From the NCBI GenBank assembly GCA_002118135.1, contig BDIU01000161.1:62001-126000 (forward strand): 64,000 nucleotides of DNA, read 5' to 3'. A program made the position numbers and the translations under genes. The notes beneath the pieces were generated by a model. The model did not search any database and was not told where the DNA came from. It was given only the letters and a program-made list of their open reading frames with translations. This DNA comes from Trebouxia sp. TZW2008 (taxonomy: Eukaryota; Chlorophyta; Trebouxiophyceae; Trebouxiales; Trebouxiaceae). Every line of letters begins with the position of its first letter. The first letter of the stretch is position 1. Positions 21,518 to 36,500 of this stretch are shown here, one piece after another.

Positions 21518-24500
21518 ATGGTGCTGACAAATGATCCTGGCAAGCAGTGGTTGCTTGAAAAGGCTTGCAAAGGTCTTGCAGTCTCTGAAACTGTTTGCGA
21601 AGCCCTCCTAAACAGTGATCAGGCTCAACTAGACTTGTCTACCTTTTTGAAAGAAGGTAGGCGGTCGCTCCAAATTGATCAGGATGTCAGGTCAAGTCAA
21701 GGCTGCAGATTCAAAGCAAAATCTGCTACGACAGGCACTAGTTCAGCTCTCCTCATATATGTGGAAGAGGTTCACGTAGCTCCAGTCAAGGCCTCTGCTG
21801 CTTCTTTTGTGCGGCGAGCCTCTGTGCCTGCGTCAGCTTTGTCTGGGTATGTGATCTTCCCTGCGGTCTCCCTGCCTGTGCTGATGCGTCTCTGGCTCAG
21901 ACAAAGGATGTGGTTGGCCCCTGCAGGGTGGCACTTGCTCCAGATCAACAGGCTGAGGACACCGAGCAGTCAGACCTGCCTCAAGGTATTGTTCAGGCAG
22001 CATGTACTGTACAGCCAGTGCTGGGGAGGCAATGCATGCAATTGGTTTGTCAATCTGTTGTGCTGAATAAGACCGCATTTGCAGATGACACTCCACAAGT
22101 GGTGCCTCTAGATCCTTCGACAGAGGCTGAGGCATCTGCAGATGCGCAACAGCCTGCAGATCAAGCGACACTCAATGAGGGGAATTTACAAGAGCCTGAT
22201 GCTGACAGTCAAGATCCTGAGTCATCAGGCTTCCAGGCCTCTGAGCGCTCAACACCTGTTCAAGAGCTCATACATTCTGTCCCTCAAGACAGCCAAGTCT
22301 TGCATGTCTGTTTGGGACCCCTACCAGATGCACATGCATCATGCAAGGCGTTCTATTTTCTGCGTGACGAGCCTGGCAAGGTGGCTCCTGAAGACATGGA
22401 GACACATGTTGAATGTGGTATCCTATCAGAAGGACCATCCTTGAGGATGCTTCAACAGGTCAGCACCTCTGGTCTCAACCCAGCCAGCCATCGACATAAA
22501 GATTGATGAATTCTTCAGAGCCTAGGCAAACAGCGCATTGCAAATTACCTGACCATGCATCTCATCCTGGCTTGATTCCTGATGTGTACTGCAGGTGCTG
22601 TCAAATGTCTTTGTACCTCTTCTATCTCAGCAGGCTGGCGCTGACAAGCGTTCTGCAATGATGCCTGTCTCAGATGACAGAGGCCAGTCTAGCCTGCTCA
22701 ATGAATTTCTTGCCGACCTGAACAAGTTTGTCGGTCAAGTAGGACAGACAATGCATGAGCTGCAAGGTGACAGTTTGATGTTTGAAAGCTCTTGATACAA
22801 AAGCTGCTTGCGATACACAGTCTGTTCTGGTGCACCTCCTTGACTCTGATGTCGCCATGCAGGGAATGTGCACTTGCTGATGCCATCAATGCAGATTGAT
22901 GACCTTGACAGCGCAATCAATGACAATGAGGTCATAGCTGAGTTGGAACACGTCATGTCTGAATGGTGTGCCGCCTTGGCAGAAGTCATGGCAAGAGAGG
23001 CTGAGAAGCACCCTGTTGGCAGTGGCCCTCTTGCAGGTACGCTTGTTCACCCCTGCTTGTGCATGTGCCTAATGTGCCATACTGAAAGCAGCAACCTGCT
23101 AAAGCTGTTGCTTCAACATGATGCAGATCTGACTGAAATGCCATGCGTGTTGTTGCCATGCACAAGATGCCAAGTCATGCTTGCTATGCTCACTGCCTGT
23201 CATGAGCATGTCAAGACTGAAGTAGTTTGCTGCGTGCAGAGATTGAGTTCTGGCGCGTCCGCAATGCTGCCTTTGGCAGTTTGAATGAGCAGCTCAATTT
23301 GCCATCAGTCAAAAAGTATGTCAGCGTTTTAGAGGCTGGCAGCGCTGATCAGAACTTGCTGACTAGCTTCAAGGCTCAATTCACTGAACTCAAAAAGGTA
23401 CTGCCAGCTCAGCTTCATTTCATTGTTGTCATCTGCAAAGCAGAGCACCTGCAAAGCAGAGCACCTGCAAAGCAGTGTACTTGCAAGGGAATCTGGCTGT
23501 ACTGCTAAGAATATTTTCTTGGGTCGCCATACCTCCTGCTATGCAAGAATGGTCACAAGGGGTTGAGTGCAGCATGTGGCAACACCCATATGTTTTGTGA
23601 GCTGTGCAGGTGACTGAAGAGGCCCGCGACAACCTCAAGTTCCTGACTACCTTGGAGCGTCACTTTAAGAACATCACCTCTGGACCTCTCCCTGCCATTG
23701 TAGACACGCTGCTCCCCACCATGAATGCACTTCGCATGGTGTGGATCATCAGCCGATACTACAGTGATGACATGCGCATGGGTGCGCTGTTCAAGCGGAT
23801 TGGACAGCAGATTGGAGACAGAGTTGAGGCTGCCATTGACGCCAAGGTAAGGTGAAGCTGGCAATATCAGCCAGCTTGGCATATCTTGAGCTTTAGCAAC
23901 AGCTGCACATTGCACATCAGCATGCTTTTTCTGACAAAGGCAACACCAATGGCAGATTATGACGTGAGCAACATATGCTGCAAGACAGTGGAAGAAAAGG
24001 CAGCATTCTCATCCTTGCACAGCTCATTTCAGCAGCTCATCCAAGTAACTCACGCTCATTAGAGCACTCAACCAGTGTCTGATGCGCAGTTAGCAAAGGT
24101 GTCATTGGAAGCTAATCACTAAGCTTTTGCCCTGCAGGCTGTCTTCAAGATGTCTCCAGTGGAGGCTGTCAGGCTGATCAAGACTGGCAAGAGCGTCTTG
24201 GAGAGCTGGCACAACACCTACATGCAAGTCAGGGAGAAGATTGAGGTGTCAGGCCGAGACGCTCGCTGGGAGTTCAGCAAACCCATGCTGTTTGAGCGGA
24301 CCAACTACATGGCTGACATTTGCAGCGACTTGAGTGAAATGGTTGAGATTGTTGACGATTTCCACAAGTTCCTTGGGCCAGAGCTGAAAGCTGTGACGGG
24401 TGACACACAGGTGCATTGCCCCAGGCTAATGTCATGGCATGCTTTGGCTTGGCACTCAATGTTGCATGATTGACAAGGGTGATAGGCCAGCCCAGTACGT

Positions 24501-27500
24501 CAACAATTTTTCATGGCTTTTGAAAGCCATGTGGTGGTGCGCGCATCTGCGTGTGAGTTGTGGGCTCAGCATGCAAACACATCATGTGAGCCTGTCAGGC
24601 TGACGTGCTGTTTTGCATATATAGGGTATTGATCTGGTCATCAAGAGTGTGGAGGCAATGGTGCAGCCAGTTGAGAACCTGGAGTTCCCCATGTTTGAGA
24701 AGTCCATGGCGCAACAGTGGCAGGCCATCAAGGCACAGTTCATGAGCAGCAATGAGAGTATCAAGGATGCCACCAGGGAGCTCATCGATGTCTCCTTCAG
24801 GTATCAGGCTTGTTGCTGTCACAGGCAACACAGTCTGCCGACAAGCTGCCAAATGCTGGCAGAGGTTGCACAGCAGTTGTGTACAATGTTTTATAGCAAT
24901 TGCACAGCAGTTTGTGTACAATGTTTCACCAATGCAACAACTGCAGTTGTTCCTAACGTAATTGTCCTTTAACCAAAGTTGTGCTTACCCAGAAGTACCA
25001 CCGCACTCACAATGCATGCCATGGTTCCACATTGCATTGTCCTGTACATGAGCATGAAGCAGCTAGTCTAAGTAACCAGCTTTATACAAGTCGTCTTTCC
25101 AAGCAAGAAGTTGCCACTGCCATGATCACTGATGGTGTTGCACACCTGCAGGAAGCTGCGGAGTGCTGATGCTGCATTTGAGCTGTTGGAAAGCTTCAAA
25201 TCCATCAAGTCTAGAGGCGCTATCCGGAAGCAGATGATGAACAAGATGAACGACATCCTGCAGCAGTTCAGGAGGGAGATTGATACAACAACAGCAATCT
25301 TCCACACACTCAAGGTGTGCATCTCTTGTGCGCAGAGCATACAACGCAATGTAGACCTGCAATCTTCTCATGCCATCTTGTCTCGCTACCATCACCACAA
25401 AGCTGCAGTTTGCCTTTTCAATGCTGCTTGTCTAACATCTCAACTGTCGCTGGATCCTTGCACGCTGATGCTGACCTGTTGTTGATGCCGACAGGATGCG
25501 CCACCCTTGACTCGCAACATGCCACCAGTGGCAGGCTCTATCAAGTGGAGCCGCTCCCTGTTTGCTCGTGTCAAGCAGACCATGCAGAAACTGCAGGATG
25601 TTGAGGCAGAGCTGCTGCAGGGCGAGACAGGCCAAGAGGTGACGCGCACTAGTCCACGTTGCATTCTGCCAAGTTTCGACAACAGGGAACACCAAGCATG
25701 TTGCACTGCTGCTGACAAGACTTGACACTACACGACATAAAACAATGCTCACTTCATATGGCTGATATGCACATGAGAAGCAAGACTCTGCACAAGGTAC
25801 AGCAGCCCGAGCATGAGCTCCAGTACCTGCATACTTAGACCTCAGCTGATCGATGCTGGCCTGCACACGCACGATATGCAGCAGCCTGAGCATGAGCTCC
25901 AGCGCGTGCATGCCTAGGCTTCAGCTATTTGATGCTGGCCTGCACAAACACAAAGTGCTGCAGCATGAGCATGAACTGCAGTCCTTGCATGCCTAGGCTG
26001 CTGCTGATTGATCCTCCACCTTCAGCCCAACCCCACTAATTCTCCTCCTCAAGCTGCATCACCACTCAAGTCTGACTGGCTGCTGCAGTGCTGTGGGCCT
26101 GCCTCTGATCTGCTTGCAATTGCAGGTGAATGCTAAATACATGGCTTTGGCTAGGTCCATGCTCACCTATGAAAAGCAGTGTTTTAGCCAATGGCAAGAG
26201 AAGGTTGATCAGATTGCCATCCAGAATCTCAAGCTTCCCATCTTGCAAGAGGGAGCAGATGGCAAACGGTACGCAGCAGTCAATACACGGAACACAGTCA
26301 TACGTCATCTAGATCATTGCTGCCTGTTTACTGATCATGCTCTGTAGCATGCCATCACATTTGAGCAAAGTGCATGAGTACAATCATGCTGATTGTGCAA
26401 TGTGTTGCGTGCTTCCTGCAGGATTGCTGTCAACTTCTCAATGGCACTGACTCACATCATCCGTGAGACACGATACCTGGACCGCATGACATTCACCATT
26501 CCAGAGTATGCTCTGAATGTCACACTACAGGAGAACAGATACCTGCAGTGCGTTGACGGGCTGACAGACATGCTGGAGCGGTATTACAAGGTGCTGTTCT
26601 GCCAATGTATGATTGCCGAATTGTACATGTGAAAGTTTCACGTATGGTCAATGTTCCAGAAGCAACCAGCTGACATGCTTTTGTGGCGAGAAGACATGTA
26701 TGCATGCATACATGCATGATGTATGCTTGCTGCACCATGCACATCTCCTTGACAAATGCGCAAGCAGGCAACTTATCATTCAAGGTGCTTGTGCTTTCGG
26801 AGATGTGATGCTGTACTTGCAGGTCTTGGACCGTCTAACGCCTGTTGAGCAGCAGCTGCTGTCTCAGCGCCTCACGCAGCTCAGGCATGTCCTGGACCCA
26901 GGCTTCAGTCCCCTCAACTGGAACTCCTTGGGCATCCCTGACTTTGTTGCCACGTGCAACAAGGTACGGTCTGCGGCAATGGCATCACAGGCTGCTGTGA
27001 CATGACTGTCCATGCATGCAGGCCCTTATACAGCCTTTTGCAGTGTCAAGTCTGAAACAGTACCTGAATCAGCTCTTGTCGCGGCCATATATACATTCTT
27101 ATATTTTGCTGCTGCAATCATTTCTGAGTTCCTGCAAGTTGGCCACTGAGGGGGAAACGTAACTCTGCCCAGTGAAGTAGAGCATGTCCTTATCCAGTTA
27201 CAATGACTGACTGTAGGCCAAAGCGCATCATGCCCTGGAAAGCAAAGCAGGGTTGCCTGAGCAGCCTGCAGTGAGGCAAACAGTATACAGCTCATGTATT
27301 GATGACGTACAGAGCTTTTGTATTTGCAGGCTGTCAATGAGTTTCAGTCTCTGGTCAGTCAGGTGCAAAAAAGCTCGTCCATGGTCGAGAAGGTTGTGTA
27401 CAGCATCATGGGGGCCAACTTGATCAAGGACCCTGCTGTGCAAGGCAGTCATGAGATCATGGATCTTCAGGAGCTGTATGACCACCTGGAGCGCTTCAGG

Positions 27501-30500
27501 CTTGAGGTGTGCCTTTCCAAATTTGCAAGTATCACCTTGCATCCATCTGTGACTCCGCATGCTTGCACACTCTATCCACCACCTTATGTGGCCCTTATAG
27601 TGGTCAGAAGGCTATTACTACACAAAGTTTGGCAGCCAAGACAGGCATTTGGCATAACAGCTTGTAGCAAACTGTTGACAGCATTGGAACATTGGAATTC
27701 TGTGTGAATCCCGCTGCTGCTGACTTGCAGGGAGTTGAGGATTTGGTGAAGAAGTACAAGACTGTTGGGGGCCTGCTGCGCAAGATTGAGGAGGTGGTGA
27801 CCGGCACCAACAATGGCAAAGCCCCTCAGCTTGCTAGCTATTACGCGTACTGGGAGCGCAGCATCTTCACTGCTCTGAACAACATGGTTCTGAACGCCAT
27901 GCGCACACTGGTCAACATGCTACATGCACGCAGTGCAAAGAAGGCTGCAGCTGCTGGCCTGCCAGCACGTCCACCCCTGTTCAAGGTAACTGCCTCTGTT
28001 TACTTTGGTTCTATTTTGACTTGAGCTGAATCTCCTGGCAGAGCTTCTGACATGCTAAGCAAGCATGCAAGATCCAGAGTACTTGCCAGAAGGCACCTGC
28101 ACTTGCAGTATTGGTTGGGGGCTGTAGTGGTTGGGCTCTTGTTTGAGCTTTGGGCTACACATTTAGCGCGTGCCCTCAAGTGTGTATTATGTTGCTGATA
28201 TCCTGGGGCTACGCTTTTGGCAATCTGACTGGGAGCAACCAGTGTGCCTGCTACCTTGCAGGTCACCATGTACCTCAACAGCCCCGAGATTGTTGTTCAG
28301 CCGAGTGTGAATGACCTGAAGAAGGTCCTGGGCCGCCTTGCTCGCAATCAAGTTGAGAGCAGCAAGCCTTTTGTGAGGTGGATGAGCGGGACTTGCATCG
28401 AGACTCCTGAGGTTCGCGGCGCATCAGATGATGATGAGCCCTTTGTGCACACCTTCTTCACAGATGTCTCACAGAACCCTCAGATTGTGAAGACCATGCT
28501 CACCCTGACTCACTCCACACAGAAGGTCATCTTTGGAATCACCAGGTGAGGCAAACAGCTTACTATCATGACACACTCAGCTCCCTGTTTCCCTCTGTCA
28601 TCATATCTTCTGTAGTTGGTCACGTGACTATGAGGGCACCAGCACAGGCTGCTGGTGCGGTCATGCAGCTATTTAGGCCGCATTGAAATGGTGCACCGCA
28701 CATGTTTTCCAGCATCATGTGGACTCTTGACGGACATTTTGATCGCTGCTGCACAGGTACATTGACAGCTGGAAGCGTCACCAAGCCCTGTGGAAAACAG
28801 AGAAAGCCAGCGTGATGGACAAGTTCAAGGCTAAGCATCCCACAAATGCTGAGTTTGAGGAAAAGCTTGCCAAGTATGCAAAGTTGGGAGATGATGTGTA
28901 CCGTCAGGCAAGTCTGACCCTGCTGAGTATTTGTATACTTACGACATGACCATCACAAACATCACAGTCAAGGCAATATGACAGTTGATGACTCATACAT
29001 ACATGCATAAGGAGGTTTCCTGCAAGCTTTGAAGAGCCTCCGTTGAAACAAGGCAACAATATGCACTGCAGACAAATGCTTTGAAGGCCGCACCTCTTCC
29101 TCCTGCCATGCTGCCTGTAGACTGTGGGCTAGCTTGCAAGCAAGTGTGCATACTGTTGGCAACCCTGCGGGCTACATGCCTGACTAGCTGTGACCTTTGT
29201 TTTGCAGTCAACCAACTTTGACCTGGAGTTTGTCCACATCAACTGCCAGTCTCTGGCTGCATCAGTGAGGGACGAGGCACAGGGCTGGGTGCTGGCCCTA
29301 AGCCAGTGCATGCAAGAGCTGGACATGCAGACCCTGGAGGTGAGCAGCAATTGCCTGAACAGTGCCATGATGCGTTGCACACATTGAAAGTGCGCAGCCC
29401 TGATGCAAGCCTTTTTGTGTCAACATGTCAGTGCGAACAGCTTGCTGAGTCGAGACAATTGAAAACAATATATGCTCTGAGACAAAACCCAAAGCACCTG
29501 CAGCATGCTGTGAAAAGTGCTGCTTTGCCGACACCTTGTGGCGTGACTTGGGTTCACTGCTGTTCACTGCTATGCAGAAGCTGAAGGACCAATTGAAGGG
29601 GCTTGGAGAGGAGCTGCAGAAGACACCTGTGACCCTGGATGAGCTGAAGCAGGTGCTGAACACCATCAACACCATCAGGTCCTCCAGCATGAACATGGAG
29701 CTCAAGTATGTGGACCTAGAGGAGCGCTTCAGGTATGCCTGGCCAGATGGGTGCTGATTTCATCGACCCAAATCAATGACTGCCAAACTGCATGGTCTTG
29801 CAGAAAAGCTCTCAGATAAAGTACTGCAAATGCTTCAGCAGACATGCGCTTAGTAGAGCATCATTCAGCATCAGCGACACAGCTTGACTGATGCAACCAA
29901 AATTCAGTATCTCGTCACATCAACCATAGTGGTCGTCCAATAATATTGCGCGACCCTCAAATGCAAACTTCATGTTTGCTGCAGAACGCGTGTGCTGTAT
30001 GCTTCTGCTGAAAGCCGCACAGCTTTGGAGGCAGAGTTTGAGCAAGCCTGTGGCATTTGCCCAGCCTGGGGTGATCTTGTGGACAAGGCAGGCCTGGTTG
30101 ACTTTGACCTGACTGACACCAAGACAGCTTTCTCAATCACTACTCGTCAGCAGGTAGGCACCAGATCCTGCTATGCATTAGCTTGCCATGCTTGCATTGA
30201 ATTTGCTTCACGCTGCCACTGCCACTGTCATCTTTCCTGATGCCAGTGTACAACAAATCCTGGGACACGTAGTCCATGGCAATCCCAGCACTAATCATGC
30301 TTCTGTTGACAAGCTGAATGATGCTGAGCTGTCTGTGATACTGGAATGGCTCTGCAGGTGACAGAGTTTCAGGTGGTGACATCTGAGTTCCTGCAACGGC
30401 TGAAGACCACTGGCCCTGGCCTGCCTAACACAGACCTTGCCAAAAGTCTAGAGCTACTGAAGAAGTTTCAGGTACTGCAACGGCCCCATAGGCACAAAAG

Positions 30501-33500
30501 TCGTCAATGCAATATGCCTGAGACTGCTTGTAAGCACTCTATCAAGCACAGCTATGGACTTTGGTCAGGTAAGCACTACCCACAGCAGGCATATTGTGGA
30601 AAGGTGCCTCTGTGGCAAGTCACTCGCGATTTTTCTGAGACGTCTTTTGTGTCTGCAGGAAGAAGCCGCTACCATTAGTCAGCAGCGGGAGCAGCTTGTT
30701 CTGGCTGAAAAGCTGTTTGGCATGGACATCACCGGCTACCCTGATCTGGTTCAGGTGAGCCATACCAGCATCTACCCCAGCACAGTTCATGCAAAGACCA
30801 CCATGGTGGCAATCATTGCCCAGCATGACAATCTTTATGCAGACTGCTCATCAGCATCTGCATACTCAGCAATTGTATTGCAGCAGCTTATGCGTTTCAC
30901 AAAACAGCGCCTGTAAGCTGTTGTTTACAGAAGGTGTAAAGCTTGCTCTTTTGGTGCAGGCTGAGGCAGAGCTCAAGAAGCTCAGTCAAGTATATGGCGT
31001 GTACGCAGAGCATGCCGACAATGTACGGCAGTACTCTCAGCAGCTGTGGGCAGACCTAGACATTGGCAAAATGGTTTCTGGCACTGATGAAGTTGCCAAG
31101 AAGTTGCGTGGCTTGACCACCCTCAAGCTTCTGCCAGCCTATGAAGCTGTTGAGAAGGAAATTCAGGGCTTCAAGAACTCTCTGCCACTCATGCGTGACT
31201 TGAAGAATGATGCTCTGCGCAAGAGGCACTGGGACCAGCTGATGACTGTCACAGGTCATCTTTCTAGCTTTGAATTCATGCTATGTATGTATGGACTGAT
31301 TTGCCTGCCTGAATGCACAATGCCATCAAAAGCCAATGCTGCACAAGGCAGCAGTGCACCGCCACTCTGCTGCATATTTGGCTTGTGCAGGCTAGCAAAT
31401 TGGCTGTTAGAACCACATGCCTACATGTGAGATGGGCTTCAGGGCCAATCTTTTCAAGTGAATTAGACGTCAGCATCCATCCCCTGCACAGCCAGATTGC
31501 ACATCAGACTTGATCTGCAGAGCTTGCTAGATAATGACTTGTGGTCCTGACACGTGTTATTCCCCACTGCTTGCAGGTCAGAAGTTTGACATGGACCCTA
31601 AGACCTTCACCCTAGGCAACATGTTTGCCATGAGGTTGCACCAGTACGGTCCAGAGATCTCTGAGATCACCAACGCCGCTATCAAGGAGCTGACCATTGA
31701 GACTGAGCTGAAGAAACTGGCTGATGTCTGGAAGGAGCAGCAGTTTGAGCTGTTCAAATACACCAAGGGCGGCATGGATGACCGCGGCTGGATCCTCAGA
31801 AGTATGCCCAGCCTTGTCATGATTCTTGGCTTTAGATACTTGATGCGTGCATGCACAAGCACCTGCTGCAGTGTATGCCACTTGCAAATTGCTGCATATC
31901 TGGGACCAGAGCAATGTGTATGTAGCAGCTGTTTGCCGCCGACCATCGTTTGCTGTACTCATTTTACAGCACAGACATGCAAGCAAAGTGTTGTGCAACA
32001 GAGCTATGAAGTGTATATTCTTGTTGATTTTGCCATCATAGTGTACTGATGTACTGTTTATACTGTTATGTAGACGCTCAAGTCTAATGCTGCAGGCACT
32101 GAGGAGATCACTTTGCTGCTTGAGGACATGGGGCTTAACTTGCAGTCCATGATGGCCAGTCGCTTTGTTCGACCTTTCATTGAGGAAGTGCGAAAGTGGG
32201 AGCAGCGCCTCAGCTTGGTCAGCGAGTGCATAGAAGTCTGGATGCTGGTGCAGCGCAAATGGATGTATTTGGAGTCCATTTTCATGGACTCTGATGACAT
32301 CCGTCATCAGCTGCCTCAGGTATCCCTGACGAGCTTGCTGATTGCAGGTCGCTGCTACTGGTGTTGCTGGTGTTATCACTCTGCCGTCGCTAGCTTGTTG
32401 CTGCACTTGCAGACATCAGCTGGTGTGACATGGTCTCAGCTTGAATATGACCCATCAAACCTCATTTGTGCATGGCTACTGCAAGTACGACATTCAGACG
32501 GGCAAACAAGAAGCATTTGCTTGTTTTGCCCTGCTGACTGGACGCAGCTGCAGCTCGAATTTATAGTTGCTCAGGAACACAAGCATCTGATGCAGCACCC
32601 TGCTGCTAATATGGCTCCTGCATGTTTGTGCAGGAGGCCAAGCGATTTGACGGCATAGACAAGACGTGGAAAAAGATCATGCAAGACACAGCAAAGAACC
32701 CAAATGTCCTGGAAGCTTGCAGCGTTGACGGCCGCCTGGACACTCTGCGCATGCTCAGTGAGCAGCTGGAGACATGCCAAAAGAGTCTGTCTGAGTACCT
32801 TGACACCAAGCGCTGCGCTTTCCCAAGGCAAGCTCTAAACACATCTTCTCATGCTGATCAACTTTGCAGCAGCCTCTGCCACACATGAGTCCAGCATACT
32901 TGTATGCTGACAGCAATGGTTGCATGATCAGTGCAGAAACACAGCGCATGACGCAAATTGGCTCTGAGAGAGGCTACATGCAAAGACGCAGGGCCTGACA
33001 TTCTGCTTGGCAGCATCATTTGTTGCTTGCTGTGAGGCTCAGCCTTGCATGAAGTGAGGAGGGCTGTCTGCAGGTTCTTCTTCATCTCTGACGATGAGCT
33101 ATTGAGTGTACTGGGCACTGCTGACCCTACAAGCATCCAGGAGCACATGCTCAAGCTGTTTGACAACTGCGCCAGCCTAGTGTTCAGCAGAGGCAACAAA
33201 GCTATCACTGGCATGACGTCCTCTGAGGTACCTGAAACAGCTTGCCATCAACTTGGCTTGCCTGACTGTCTGTAAGATGCTGCTGCTATAAGGGCATTTG
33301 ACATGCTGTTACGCTCACAATGAAAGTATGTTTGACAGCAAACTTGCAGTTGTTGCGCTGTGTCCTACAATCAAAGCGCTCTCTGAAATGTCAAGTGGCT
33401 GCACAGGGCGAGACCTTTGACTTTGCTGCGCCAGTGCTGATTGATGGCGCTGTGGAAGCCTGGATGTCAGCAGTTGAGAAGGAGATGCGCGCCACGCTGC

Positions 33501-36500
33501 ACAGGTCAGTCATTGCACTGCAGATTCACTGCACAGGACACAACTGCCCAGACTCTGCTTGTGCTAGCCTGACCTTGCTGATGCTGCTGTGCTCGCATGA
33601 TCCTGCTGAACTTGCTGTCACTGAGGTGACAAATCTGATGTAATAAATGCTGACCTCCTGCAATCAGCTTGTGCAAGTGTTTCAGCTGTATAACCCGTTG
33701 GCAAGCAGCACATCTCGATTGCCGCTTGCAGGATCACAAAGGATGGCGTGTACCTCTATGCCCAGATGCCCAGAAGCAAATGGATTGAGAAGTGCCTAGG
33801 CATGGTCACTCTGTCTGGCAGTGCCATTTGGTGGACTTGGGAGACAGAAGATGTCTTCCGCAGAGTCAGAGATGGCAACAAGTATGCTATGAAGGTACGT
33901 GTGCAGCAGTGATGTCTTGCCATCAGGCAGTCTTGTTGCTCAGCAAACATGCACCGTGCATGATTCTCTGCAAGTCTCGATCCTCAGGTTGTCAGTCAGC
34001 TGCTCAATGACAGCTCTCACCACAGCCAGATAAAGCTGCAAAGCTGATTGATGCTGCTTCAACAGCATTGACAGCTCGCAAGGCATGAAAGGGAAATTTT
34101 ATCAGCTTCTGGAACCCAAAGGAAAAAAGTTCTGCTGATTAGCATTGTAACAGGAGCCTCTGTGAGCAGAAGCAGCCCAGACTATCAGCCTGTGTATGTC
34201 GTGTGTGCCTGTAGGAGCTGAGCAGCAAGCTGACAGGGCAGCTAGGGGATCTCACAGGCATGGTCAGGCGTGAGCTGAGCAGTGAGGCTCGCAAGAAGGT
34301 CAACACCCTCATCATCACCGATGTGCACGCCCGTGACATCATTGAGACCTTTGTCAGGGACTCAGTCATGGACGCTCGCGAGTTTGCTTGGGAGTCACAG
34401 CTGCGGTACTACTGGGACCGCACTGCCGATGACCTCATGATCCGCCAATGCACAGGTACACATCAAAGCAGATGTCCTGCTGTACATACTGCCAACGTCC
34501 TGAATGCGTTGAGCAGCTTCTGTATCCCTCCATGTGCAGTAAATGCCTAGACTGGCTTGCATTCTGCTGTGTTTGTACAGCTTATGCTGCTTACTGCTCC
34601 TATTGCTGGGCATGCGAAGTGTTCACACAGCATGTCTGCTGATGCAAAGCCTGCATGTTGCAGGGCTGTTCCGCTATGGCTTCGAGTTCATGGGCCTGAA
34701 CGGGCGCTTGGTCATCACTGCCCTCACAGACAGGTAAGCAGCACTTGGCTGCGCCATGCTTCTTTGCCAGCAAAGACGGAGTCACTGCATTTGTTTTGCA
34801 GCTCCATTGTCATGAATGGCTGGCAGTTGATGTCAAACATGCTATGCAGTGCAGACACCTTGCATTGCATTGTACAGGTGCTACATGACTTTGACAACTG
34901 CACTCACCTACCGCCTGGGAGGTGCACCAGCTGGGCCTGCCGGTACTGGCAAAACAGAGACCACAAAGGATCTGGCCAAATCAATGGCCTTGCTCTGTGT
35001 GGTCTTCAACTGCGGTGAGCCATGATGCCTCTGCTCTGTGGTATCTCACAAGTGTACTGTGTTGCTATGACCCAAGGAGGCTCTCCTTGTGATGCGGCAA
35101 GTGTCATATTCCACTTGTATGCGGTTCAAATACAGAGAGGCTGTGAAGCTGCGCTGCAGTTCTGGTGCAGCCTGCGCGGCTTGCATGAACTCCTGCTATT
35201 TGCAGAACGACAGCTCTGCCTGTTGAGACAGCATTTGTGTAGAGGGGGTGAGCACAACAATAGCATTGTCAGGCCCTTTCTACCCTCCTGCCTCCAGGCT
35301 GTTCTGCAGCATTCACACAGACATATTGAATTTGCGCATGACATAACCTGAGATGCATGTAGCTGCTCTGTGACAGGTGAGGGCCTGGATTACAAGGCCA
35401 TGGGCAGCATTTTCTCAGGCCTGGTCCAGTGTGGTGCCTGGGGTTGCTTTGATGAGTTCAACAGGATAGAGGCAGAGGTGCTGAGTGTGGTGTCCAGCCA
35501 AATCAGGCAGATTCAGGAAGCCCTTAAAAACGGGCTGACCAGGTTCCCTTTTGAGGGCAAAGAGATTGCCCTAGATGAGCGCAGTGGCATTTTCATAACT
35601 ATGAACCCTGGATACGCTGGCCGCACAGAGCTGCCTGACAACCTGAAGGCTTTGTTCAGGCCAGTGACTATGGTAGTGCCAGACCTGGAGCAGATCTGTG
35701 AGATCATGCTCTTCTCTGAAGGCTTTGACACAGCCAAGGTCAGCTTGCCACACCCTTCTATTTGTGCAAAAGATGACTTTGCTTGAGAGAAACTGCCATC
35801 TTTGGTGGAATATGCTCCAAACTTGGCTTGCCACACCCCCATGTTGTTGAGTGAGCCTAGTTTGATGCGCTGCTGTCCTTGCTCAACTATGCTACATGTG
35901 CAACCTGCTTGAGCAGTCACAGCGCACAGCCAGTGCTGCCCTTTTGAGTCATGCGTGTCATCCAAACCAGGAGTGTTGAGATTCGTATGCAGACCCTGGA
36001 ACAGGTATACAGGTGAGCACTGCCCAAGCTAGCTCTCTTGAGTTGTTGCACTCTGTTTACAGGTTTTGGCAAAGAAGATGACTGTGCTGTACAAGCTGTC
36101 CAGAGAACAGCTCAGCTCACAGCATCATTATGACTTTGGACTGAGGGCTCTAAAGTCAGTGCTGGTCATGGCTGGCAGCCTGAAGCGCAGCTCACCAGAC
36201 ATGAGCGAGGCGCTGGTGCTAATGCGTGCGCTGCGTGACATGAACCTGCCCAAGTTTGTCTATGATGATGTGCCGCTCTTCCTTGGCCTCATCAATGATC
36301 TATTCCCTGGTGAGCTCTCTGCTGTGCTGTTGCTTGTTTAAAAATGCTACTTCTGCTGCTGATGCTGATACTAGTCCTGTTGCCTAAATGCTGCTGCTGA
36401 CATGCATTCTGCTGATTGACTCCTCTGTGCATTGAGCGCCTGAAGTGATGGAGCATGATGAAACGTCAGATGAAACAGCGCTTGACCTTGCCATGAGCAA

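Larger units (their letters stand above)
21518..29732 (+). other. DNAH10: Dynein tail (exons 1-21, residues 1-1251)
   Basis: Exons: 21518-21656, 21768-21846, 21927-21985, 22085-22458, 22595-22766, 22863-23036, 23240-23397, 23610-23846, 24138-24410, 24625-24800, 25152-25314, 25495-25638, 26126-26268, 26422-26590, 26823-26963, 27330-27506, 27731-27985, 28262-28545, 28757-28907, 29208-29339, 29578-29732. This is the dimerisation and cargo-binding tail. [19 protein letters not shown] begins the DHC_N1 homology. Residues encoded by 22085-22320 are acidic, Gln/Ser-rich and probably disordered, an insertion not typical of animal DNAH10. The ATG at 21518 is the first in its open stretch; exons 1-3 rest on phase and splice sites, not on strong homology. 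Confidence 0.8.

Noticed and set aside
31612..32406. 264-codon minus-strand open frame, the longest single ORF in the window
   Set aside because: It is antisense to dynein linker exons 26 and 27 and the introns around them; the plus-strand exons there are strongly conserved, and the frame shows no family signature.
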